Part shown: piece by piece, positions 1-5,293 of the stretch
Layout of the letters: every line of letters starts with the position of its first letter
Position numbering within the stretch: position 1 is the first letter of the stretch
Origin: an uncultured Flavobacteriales bacterium
GTDB taxonomy: Bacteria > Bacteroidota > Bacteroidia > Flavobacteriales_D > Crocinitomicaceae
Direction: 5' to 3'
Assembly (NCBI GenBank): GCA_903879765.1
Contig: CAIRMS010000152.1
Span: 1 to 5,293 of the forward strand
Length of the DNA stretch: 5,293 bases
Notes under the pieces: model-generated
What the model saw: only the letters and a program-made list of their open reading frames with translations
The model's database searches: none
Told to the model about the DNA's origin: nothing
Position numbers and translations under genes: made by a program

Positions 1-1
1 G

Positions 2-1030
2 GTATTTTTGTTTAGTGTACTAACTTGGACGCAATGGAAGGGCTTACAAACATCCTCGATTAATTCATTGTTCTTTACCGCCTTTATCATTGTCCTTTGG
101 AAACCGATGTACTTGTTTGACATTGGATTTCAACTATCTTATTTGGCCATGTTGGGCATCTTTTTGTTTTACCCGAAAATCTCCTCTATTTATCAACCGG
201 AAAATAAAATTCTTTACTATCTGTGGGAAGGAACCGCGATTGGATTTGCTGCACAAGTCGCCACAACACCGTTAACACTTTATTATTTTCATCAATTCCC
301 GAATTACTTCGCCATTGCCAACCTGGGGCTCATGGGACTTTCCTCGCTTGTTTTAGGAGCAGGGATTTTCATTTTAGTTACCCACAAAATTCCTTTGCTT
401 GGAAAATTAAACGGACTCATTTTACTTTATTCCGTCTTTTGGATGTTTCGTTTAATCCAGTGGATTGAATCTTGGCCAGGCGCACTTGTTTATGGTTTTG
501 AATTAACTATTATTCTCGTTCCTATCCTACTTATTAACGCCAGTATTCTTCTGCTAGGTGAAATCAAAAAACACTATTGGACGATTAATGCCGTTCATTT
601 CTTGGTCATTTTGGCATGGATCAGTCACGAACGTTTTCTAAATGCATCTTCAGCACACCTCTGTTTCTTAAATGAGAACAAGTTCACGTTAATTCTCAAA
701 GTGGGCGAACGAAGTTGGTGTTTTTACGACGCTGTAAATCCAGATAAAATTCAATTTTCCGCGACCAATCACCAAAAGTTGTATCCTTCAAATATGGAGA
801 TGATTCCCATCCGAAAGAAAAATGTTCAATTTTTATTCGACGATCGAAAATTAGAAATCGTGAAAACTTCATTTGGTCGAGAAATCAAATTAAACAGGAA
901 GACTTGGAAAGTTTACTACAAAAGTGACCAAATCGACCAAAACAACCCATCAACTATTTTCATGCCTTGGATTTCACATCAGAATTCACTTAAAAATGGA
1001 GCTAAAATCTATGAAATTGCTCAGAATTAA
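2..1030 (+). CDS. comEC: ComEC/Rec2 family DNA-uptake channel, C-terminal part (5' end outside window)
   Basis: This is the inner-membrane channel that passes single-stranded DNA into the cytoplasm during natural transformation. The reading frame is open to the left edge, so the 342 visible residues are the C-terminal part; the TTG at base 8 is an internal Leu codon, not a start. The signature of the Competence domain is clear: FDIGFQLSYLA (bases 116-148) and AAQVATTPLTLYYFHQFPNY (248-307), followed by several hydrophobic segments up to about base 625. The last roughly 130 residues are soluble and contain Cys, Lys and aromatic residues but no HxHxDH metal-binding motif, so the metallo-beta-lactamase domain found in many Firmicute and proteobacterial ComEC proteins is absent from this end, as in many Bacteroidota homologues. 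It ends with TAA. The promoter of the next gene overlaps its last codons. Family assignment is confident; competence of the organism is not shown. Confidence 0.9.
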   Translation, partial: VFLFSVLTWTQWKGLQTSSINSLFFTAFIIVLWKPMYLFDIGFQLSYLAMLGIFLFYPKISSIYQPENKILYYLWEGTAIGFAAQVATTPLTLYYFHQFPNYFAIANLGLMGLSSLVLGAGIFILVTHKIPLLGKLNGLILLYSVFWMFRLIQWIESWPGALVYGFELTIILVPILLINASILLLGEIKKHYWTINAVHFLVILAWISHERFLNASSAHLCFLNENKFTLILKVGERSWCFYDAVNPDKIQFSATNHQKLYPSNMEMIPIRKKNVQFLFDDRKLEIVKTSFGREIKLNRKTWKVYYKSDQIDQNNPSTIFMPWISHQNSLKNGAKIYEIAQN

Positions 1031-1048
1031 AAGCAAATCTTATCTTTG
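1017..1048 (+). promoter_or_regulatory. Bacteroidota-type promoter for the rhodanese-dedA operon
   Basis: TTG at 1017-1019 is followed after 21 bases by TATCTTTG at 1041-1048, a full match to the Bacteroidota -7 consensus TAnnTTTG, with spacing inside the range described for Flavobacterium promoters. The following T (1049) also fits the TAnnTTTGY form. The -33 element lies inside the 3' end of comEC. Only 12 bases separate the -7 element from the ATG at 1061, so the mRNA leader would be very short. The core 1040-1054 is identical to that of the minus-strand promoter at 2569-2583. Confidence 0.7.
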
Positions 1049-1060
1049 TCAAAACAATTT

Positions 1061-1378
1061 ATGCGCTACATCGACCCAAAAAGCTGTAAAGAAAGATTGT
1101 CAAAAGAGGACAATTTGATCGTAATTGACGTTCGTGAAGACTACGAATACCAACATTGCAATACAGGATTCACGCACATCCCCATGGGTGAAATTTCCTT
1201 GAGACAACAAGAAATTAATTCAAGCAAAGATGTCGTTATTATGTGTCAATCTGGACGTCGTGCAGAAGCTGTCGTAAATTTGTTAGAAACAGAATTTCAT
1301 TTTCCAAACGTTTTTGTCATGGAAGGTGGAATCCTCGGTTGGATTGAGCACGTTGATCCATCTTTAAAACTCGACTAA
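1061..1378 (+). CDS. Single-domain rhodanese (sulfurtransferase-like) protein
   Basis: A 105-residue stand-alone rhodanese, a soluble cytoplasmic protein expected to carry sulfane sulfur on an active-site cysteine as a persulfide. The active-site loop is CQSGRR at residues 62-67, matching the CxxGxR pattern, so Cys62 is the likely catalytic residue. The N-terminal CH2A-like motif IDVRE (residues 22-26) and the closing GGILGWIEHVDPSL segment are both typical of the family, and the length fits a complete single domain. I chose ATG 1061 rather than TTG 1046 because that TTG is the last three bases of a consensus -7 promoter element and the rhodanese fold does not need the extra residues. The TAA stop shares its last A with the ATG of the downstream dedA-family gene, indicating translational coupling. 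The sulfur donor and acceptor cannot be told from sequence. Confidence 0.9.
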   Translation: MRYIDPKSCKERLSKEDNLIVIDVREDYEYQHCNTGFTHIPMGEISLRQQEINSSKDVVIMCQSGRRAEAVVNLLETEFHFPNVFVMEGGILGWIEHVDPSLKLD

Positions 1379-2046
1379 TGACCTTACTCAAAGATTTTTT
1401 AGATTTTTTCTTGCATTTGGATACGCATTTATTTGTGTTGATTCAAGATTATGGCTTGTGGATTTACGGTATTTTGTTTCTGATCATTTTCGTGGAAACG
1501 GGATTGGTCGTGATGCCTTTATTACCGGGCGATTCCCTATTGTTCGCAGCTGGAACCTTTTGTGCTGGAGTTGTTAAAAATGGTGAAACTGCCGAATTGA
1601 ATCTCTTTCTTGTTTTGGCACTTTTGATTTTCGCAGCCATTCTTGGAGATGGACTGAATTACTTTTTAGGCAAAAAAATCGGTCTGAAAGTCCTACAGTG
1701 GAAAATAGGAAATAGACAATTAGTCAAACAAAAGTACATCGATCAAACGCATGCCTTCTATGAAAAGCATGGATCTAAAACCATCATTATTGCACGTTTT
1801 GTACCGATCGTTCGCACATTTGCTCCATTTGTAGCCGGAATCGGAAACATGAGTTACCAGAAATTCTTGCGCTTCAACGTCATTGGTGGTGTTGCTTGGG
1901 TAAGCGGATTAACAATGCTTGGATATTTCTTCGGAAACATGCCTTTCGTTCAGAAAAATTTTGAACTCGTTATTTTTGGAATTATTGGTCTTTCCTTGCT
2001 TCCAATGATTTTTGAACTATTGAAGGCGAAGTTCGCATCAAAATAA
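1378..2046 (+). CDS. DedA family (VTT/SNARE-associated domain) membrane protein
   Basis: A 222-residue polytopic inner-membrane protein of the DedA family, members of which recycle undecaprenyl phosphate across the membrane for peptidoglycan and other envelope polymers and support membrane-potential and pH homeostasis. The length equals that of E. coli members (about 220). Key residues are present: Glu40 and Asp52 in VETGLVVMPLLPGDSLL, and Arg140 and Arg146 in ARFVPIVRTFAPFVAG. Their spacing (12 and 6) matches the functionally essential E39/D51/R130/R136 of E. coli YqjA. Hydrophobic segments lie near residues 28-60, 76-98, 150-185 and 196-215, including the re-entrant-type regions around the PGDS and ARFVP motifs. 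The start overlaps the rhodanese stop by one base, so it is probably co-translated. Its last 9 bases overlap the convergent minus-strand gene. The specific lipid substrate is inferred from the family. Confidence 0.92.
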   Translation: MTLLKDFLDFFLHLDTHLFVLIQDYGLWIYGILFLIIFVETGLVVMPLLPGDSLLFAAGTFCAGVVKNGETAELNLFLVLALLIFAAILGDGLNYFLGKKIGLKVLQWKIGNRQLVKQKYIDQTHAFYEKHGSKTIIIARFVPIVRTFAPFVAGIGNMSYQKFLRFNVIGGVAWVSGLTMLGYFFGNMPFVQKNFELVIFGIIGLSLLPMIFELLKAKFASK

Positions 2047-2559
2047 CGCTTGAAACTCTTGTTTTAAGAAAGCAACCGCAACTTCGGATGGCATCGTGTC
2101 TAATTGTGCCAAAAGCTCCATGATTTTCGCAGATAAATCCAATGAGGTAGCGTTCTCTCCCATTTGTGCTGCAGCAATATTAATCAAGCGAATGGATTCT
2201 TCTTTCGAATCACGCATCATTTTCCAACCTATTTCGGAAACGAATAATTGCTGTGTCACATTGTGATCAAACTCATCGCGAATGGTTTTCAATAAAATTC
2301 CTTGTTGCGTTAGCGCAGAAACATTACCCTGATGTGCACGCATCACTAAACTGTTGGGATGAATTCTTTCCATCAACAATATGGATCGTTGATAGGCCTC
2401 CAATCGAGAGGGCAAGAAATATTCTTGTCGTCCTTTTCGTAATTCTAGTTGAAGTTTTACTAATTCATGATCCTCTTGGCGCTTCAAAAAGAAATATACC
2501 AAAGCGATGATTGTCAGTCCGAAGAACACCAATAACAAGAGAAAGATCCAAAGTTCCAT
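2038..2559 (-). CDS. Membrane-anchored DUF7935-like protein of unknown function
   Basis: A 173-residue protein with one N-terminal transmembrane segment (about residues 3-25) followed by a charged, probably helical cytoplasmic domain. It resembles a family conserved in Bacteroidota and annotated as DUF7935; I recognise the recurring pattern RLEAYQR (52-58), MERIHP (63-68), then DEFDHNVTQQLFVS (95-108), a Trp (112) and a KEE stretch (119-121). No catalytic motif is visible, so no function is assigned. The preferred start is the ATG at 2559-2557, directly before the transmembrane helix; an in-frame TTG at 2586 would place the promoter's -7 element within the coding sequence and adds nine residues with no evident role. 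The TGA stop lies inside the 3' end of the convergent dedA gene. It is transcribed alone, divergently from the symporter operon. The family call is from memory of homologues and would be settled by a profile search. Confidence 0.8.
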   Translation of the reverse strand: MELWIFLLLLVFFGLTIIALVYFFLKRQEDHELVKLQLELRKGRQEYFLPSRLEAYQRSILLMERIHPNSLVMRAHQGNVSALTQQGILLKTIRDEFDHNVTQQLFVSEIGWKMMRDSKEESIRLINIAAAQMGENATSLDLSAKIMELLAQLDTMPSEVAVAFLKQEFQALF

Positions 2560-2661
2560 ATGCGTTGTTTTTGACAAAGATAACAATCGAATGAAAAGTA
2601 ATGCGCAAAATTCTCAGCACATATCGTCCTTTCGATTATTTTTACATTTCAAACATGCTGT
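2560..2661. other. Divergent intergenic region
   Basis: This 102-base AT-rich spacer separates the start of the DUF7935-like gene (leftward) from that of the symporter gene (rightward). It contains the well-formed leftward promoter at 2608-2575. Rightward, only a weak resemblance to a -7 element exists (TACATTTC, 2643-2650, with no TTG at proper distance). No inverted repeat suggesting an operator and no terminator hairpin was recognised. Confidence 0.7.
2575..2608 (-). promoter_or_regulatory. Bacteroidota-type promoter for the DUF7935-like gene
   Basis: Read on the minus strand, TTG at 2608-2606 (part of TTTTG) precedes TATCTTTG at 2582-2575 with a 23-base gap, the upper end of the accepted spacing. 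The -7 element is a full match to TAnnTTTG and is followed by T. Fifteen bases separate it from the ATG at 2559, again implying a very short leader. The 15 bases 2583-2569 are identical to 1040-1054 in front of the rhodanese gene. Confidence 0.65.
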
Positions 2662-4158
2662 ATGAATCAAGCTTTTATAATCGCAATATTGATTGCCTAC
2701 TTTGGCGTTTTATTGTTGATTTCACATTACACTTCCAAAAATTCCACTTCACAAAGTTTCTTTACAGGGGATAAAAAAAGCCCCTGGTACCTTGTCGCTT
2801 TTGGAATGATTGGAACTTCCCTTTCTGGCGTTACTTTTGTCTCTGTACCGGGCACCGTATCAGCTAATGGATTCTATTATTACCAAATGGTTCTTGGATT
2901 TTTCATCGGTTATTTCATCGTGGCCTATGTCCTACTCCCACTCTATTACAAATACAATTTAAGTTCGATTTACCGCTACCTCGAATACCGACTCGGATTC
3001 GCAGCCTACAAATGGGGCGCTGGGTATTTTATTTTATCCAGAACATTGGGCGCAACGGTTCGACTCTATTTAGTCATCAATGTCTTGCAATTATTCGTTT
3101 TTGACAGTGTTGGCATTCCCTTTTGGTTGTCCACGGTGATTATTATTGCCATGATTCTTGCCTACACATTTAGAGGTGGAGTGAAGACCATCGTATGGAC
3201 AGATACGCTTCAGACGGTATTCATGTTATTAGCGCTGGTTGTTTGCATTATTGCCATTCAAAGTGAATTAAATTGGTCCTGGGGACACATTTGGAATAAA
3301 ATGTCTGAAGGTGATATGACCAAACTATGGAGCACGGATCCCATGCGCAAAGATTTCATGTGGAAACACATTATTGGTGGTGCTTTTATTACCATCACAA
3401 TGACAGGACTTGATCAAGAAATGATGCAGAAAAACATCAGTGTTAAAAACTTGAAGGATGCTCAGAAAAACATGGTGGTCTTTAGTTTTATTCTATTATT
3501 TGTGAATGCCCTTTTTCTTTTACTAGGTGGAATGTTGCAACTCTTCGCTACACAAAATGGCTGGGAATTTAAACCGGATGATTTGTTCCCATCAATCGTT
3601 CAACAACACCTTCCTTTTGGGATATTCATCATCTTTATCATTGGATTAATTTCCGCCTTATTTCCTTCCGTGGATGGAGCCATTACGGCGTTAACGTCAT
3701 CATTTTGCATCGATATTTTAGGTTTTGAACGTCGTGCCGACATGGGTGAAACACAAAAAAATAAGCTTCGAAAAGGAGTTCACTTGTCTTTTGCTGTGCT
3801 TTTCATGTTACTTGTTTTCTTCTTCAAATGGATGGACAACAAAAGCATCGTTGATTTAATTTTTACCATCGCTGGATTTACCTATGGTCCATTATTGGGC
3901 TTGTTTGCTTTCGGAATTCTCACCAAACGAAGCTTAAAAAATTACATGGTTCCAATTGTATGTGTCCTTGCGCCTCTCATTTGTCTTGGAATTACTTATG
4001 GTCCATTAATTATGACGTATTTCGATCCAAATTACAACGTAGAAAACTGGCTAAACGGCTATGCCTTCGGTCATGAAATGCTTATTTTAAATGGTGGACT
4101 TACCTTTATCCTTCTTTACCTTACGAGTACAGCGCAAACAGAAAAAGCAACAGCATGA
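2662..4158 (+). CDS. Sodium:solute symporter (SSS/SLC5 family)
   Basis: A 498-residue inner-membrane transporter that should couple Na+ entry to solute uptake. About 13 hydrophobic segments can be drawn (near residues 4-21, 43-66, 73-97, 120-142, 152-171, 180-200, 234-250, 271-297, 317-345, 373-391, 395-421, 428-452 and 471-490), the usual SSS topology. Diagnostic stretches are GTSLSGVTFVSVPGT (51-65) in the first broken helix, RGGVKTIVWTDTLQ (171-184), TGLDQEMMQKNIS (248-260), and the TM8-like segment FPSVDGAITALTSSFCID (334-351), whose Thr-Ser-Ser at 345-347 is placed where SSS proteins bind the Na2 sodium ion. ATG 2662 is the only plausible start: it opens the first helix directly and no upstream in-frame start exists nearby. 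The TGA stop overlaps the next gene's ATG (ATGA). The substrate cannot be assigned; the family covers sugars, sialic acid, proline, vitamins and anions. No consensus promoter was seen upstream. Confidence 0.92.
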   Translation: MNQAFIIAILIAYFGVLLLISHYTSKNSTSQSFFTGDKKSPWYLVAFGMIGTSLSGVTFVSVPGTVSANGFYYYQMVLGFFIGYFIVAYVLLPLYYKYNLSSIYRYLEYRLGFAAYKWGAGYFILSRTLGATVRLYLVINVLQLFVFDSVGIPFWLSTVIIIAMILAYTFRGGVKTIVWTDTLQTVFMLLALVVCIIAIQSELNWSWGHIWNKMSEGDMTKLWSTDPMRKDFMWKHIIGGAFITITMTGLDQEMMQKNISVKNLKDAQKNMVVFSFILLFVNALFLLLGGMLQLFATQNGWEFKPDDLFPSIVQQHLPFGIFIIFIIGLISALFPSVDGAITALTSSFCIDILGFERRADMGETQKNKLRKGVHLSFAVLFMLLVFFFKWMDNKSIVDLIFTIAGFTYGPLLGLFAFGILTKRSLKNYMVPIVCVLAPLICLGITYGPLIMTYFDPNYNVENWLNGYAFGHEMLILNGGLTFILLYLTSTAQTEKATA

Positions 4159-5291
4159 AAATCAATTTAGACGACAACGGACTTCACTTACGCTTCGCAC
4201 CATTGACTTTAAGTCGACCGGTAGGAAATTTACGCATGGGCATTTACACCAACAACGAACGTTGGGAACGCTTGCTACCAGAGTGTGAGGTTGGATATCT
4301 CACGGTATCCTATTTGCAAGATAAGTTTCCAGCAACGGATTCATCGATTCGTGTGAATGCACAAGTCATTCCAAACGAAGAAGTTGCAGCAGCAGTTTAT
4401 GCGTTGGAAGACGGATATTCATTATACATGAATGGACTTTTTATCGCGGAAAACGGGAATTCTACCACAAAAATCGAATACGTTGGAGCGGAACCAATTG
4501 TCATAGAAAATCGCTGGGACTTGTACCAAAAGAATGAAGCTGCGATTGAATTGGATTTTTACCTGATTACCGATGAACGCAAATCACAGAAATTATCCAA
4601 AACAAATACCCTAATTGGATCCAGTGATTTACTTTTTATTGAACAGGGAGCAACGGTGGAAGGTTGTACATTAAATACGAATCATGGTCCGATTTACATT
4701 GGTGAAAACGCCGAAATCATGGAAGGATCAATGATTCGTGGATCCTTTGCGCTGTGTGAAGAAGCCGTGGTGAAAATGGGCGCTAAAATCTATGGCGCAA
4801 CAACTATCGGTCCGCATTGCCGTGTTGGAGGCGAAGTGAACAATGTCATCTTCTTTGCTTATTCAAATAAAGGTCACGATGGATTCTTGGGTAATTCCAT
4901 TCTTGGTGAATGGTGCAACCTTGGAGCGGATACAAACTCCTCCAACTTAAAAAACAATTACAGCACCGTTTCAAGTTACAGCTATGAATCCAAAAGCATT
5001 GAAGCGAGCGAATTACTATTTATGGGACTTTGCATGGGAGATCATTCCAAAAGTGCTATCAATACGATGTTTAATACCGCAACGGTCATTGGATTTGCTG
5101 TAAATGTATTCTCGGATTCCTTCCCTCCAAAACACCTTCCTTCATTCACTTGGTTGGTAGAAAAGGAACAAAGTGTTTTTCAACTGGAAAAAGCCATTCA
5201 AGCAGCAAAAGCCATGATGGAACGACGTCATGTTGAATGCACGGAAGCGGATATCAAAATCTTTGAAATCCTACATCAAAACAGGCCATAA
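4155..5291 (+). CDS. GlmU-like sugar nucleotidyltransferase/acyltransferase, Bacteroidota alternative type
   Basis: A 378-residue protein resembling the alternative GlmU family of Bacteroidota (the TIGR03991-type group, annotated as GlmU family protein), proposed to make UDP-GlcNAc for peptidoglycan and other envelope polymers in the cytoplasm. Residues 1-130 form the nucleotidyltransferase-like part, with LTLSRPVGNLRMGIYTNNERW (17-37) and RVNAQVIPNEEV (66-77). The canonical LxxGxGTRM loop of E. coli GlmU is not seen. Residues about 155-270 form a left-handed beta-helix of imperfect hexapeptides (for example IYIGENAEIMEGSMI and AKIYGATTIGPHCRVGG). GHDGFLGNSILGEWCNLGADTNSSN (240-264) lines up without gaps with the E. 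coli GlmU segment containing catalytic His363, pointing to His241. A conserved-looking GDHSKSAINTMFNTATVIG follows (295-313), then a helical tail. It starts within the symporter's ATGA stop overlap and is complete, with TAA two bases before the window ends. Family is confident; both activities are inferred. Confidence 0.87.
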   Translation: MKINLDDNGLHLRFAPLTLSRPVGNLRMGIYTNNERWERLLPECEVGYLTVSYLQDKFPATDSSIRVNAQVIPNEEVAAAVYALEDGYSLYMNGLFIAENGNSTTKIEYVGAEPIVIENRWDLYQKNEAAIELDFYLITDERKSQKLSKTNTLIGSSDLLFIEQGATVEGCTLNTNHGPIYIGENAEIMEGSMIRGSFALCEEAVVKMGAKIYGATTIGPHCRVGGEVNNVIFFAYSNKGHDGFLGNSILGEWCNLGADTNSSNLKNNYSTVSSYSYESKSIEASELLFMGLCMGDHSKSAINTMFNTATVIGFAVNVFSDSFPPKHLPSFTWLVEKEQSVFQLEKAIQAAKAMMERRHVECTEADIKIFEILHQNRP

Positions 5292-5293
5292 AC

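Noticed and set aside
1001..1013. Thirteen-base direct repeat GCTAAAATCTATG, also at 4782-4794
   Set aside because: Both copies lie in frame inside coding sequence and encode the same short Ala-Lys-Ile-Tyr stretch in unrelated proteins; chance and codon preference explain it.
924..1118. Small open frame spanning the comEC end and the rhodanese start
   Set aside because: It overlaps two real genes in another frame, is rich in Lys/Thr/Ser without structure, and would run through the promoter.
2413..2427. Short hairpin with six-base arms, CAAGAA-ATA-TTCTTG
   Set aside because: It is inside the DUF7935-like coding sequence, has weak AT-rich arms and no U-tract, so it is neither a terminator nor an operator on this evidence.
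2253..2510. Open frame on the plus strand opposite the DUF7935-like gene
   Set aside because: It is antisense to a gene with a recognisable family pattern and a promoter, and its translation shows no domain; a shadow frame.
2566..2573. TGTTTTTG as an alternative rightward -7 element
   Set aside because: The second base departs from the consensus, there is no -33 TTG at a proper distance, and it sits within the leader of the opposite gene.
2643..2650. TACATTTC as a possible -7 element for the symporter gene
   Set aside because: It differs from TAnnTTTG in the last base and no TTG lies 17-23 bases upstream, so it is not supportable as a promoter.

Overview
The window looks like chromosomal housekeeping DNA from a member of the Bacteroidota, most likely Flavobacteriia or a close relative such as the Crocinitomicaceae/Cryomorphaceae. 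The grounds are AT-rich coding sequence, no Shine-Dalgarno sequences ahead of the starts, Bacteroidota-type promoters (TTG, about 21-23 bases, then TAnnTTTG), and two protein families typical of that phylum: the DUF7935-like membrane protein and the alternative GlmU-like protein. The lineage is inferred from gene content; no rRNA is present.

Layout. Bases 2-1030 (+) are the 3' part of a comEC/rec2 DNA-uptake channel gene whose 5' end lies outside the window. A consensus promoter overlapping and following its stop (1017-1048) drives a single-domain rhodanese (1061-1378, +). That gene overlaps a DedA-family membrane protein (1378-2046, +) by one base. The DedA gene meets, tail to tail with a 9-base overlap, a small membrane-anchored protein of the DUF7935 type (2038-2559, -). 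A 102-base divergent intergenic region (2560-2661) holds a strong promoter for the minus-strand gene. To the right is a two-gene operon: an SSS-family sodium:solute symporter (2662-4158, +) overlapping by an ATGA junction a GlmU-like nucleotidyltransferase/left-handed beta-helix protein (4155-5291, +), which is complete just before the window ends.

How the genes may work together. Rhodanese and DedA are almost certainly co-translated, an association also known as fused proteins in other bacteria. The symporter and GlmU-like protein are likewise translationally coupled, which hints at a link between solute uptake and cell-envelope amino-sugar metabolism, though the transported solute cannot be read from the sequence. 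The DedA protein (probable undecaprenyl-phosphate recycling) and the GlmU-like protein (UDP-GlcNAc supply) both touch cell-wall precursor metabolism.

I found no tRNA, rRNA, mobile element, CRISPR array, riboswitch or clear intrinsic terminator, and no evidence of an exotic defence or mobile system. The most useful observations are a 15-base identical promoter core in front of two genes, corrected starts for both, and several little-characterised family members with their key residues in place.
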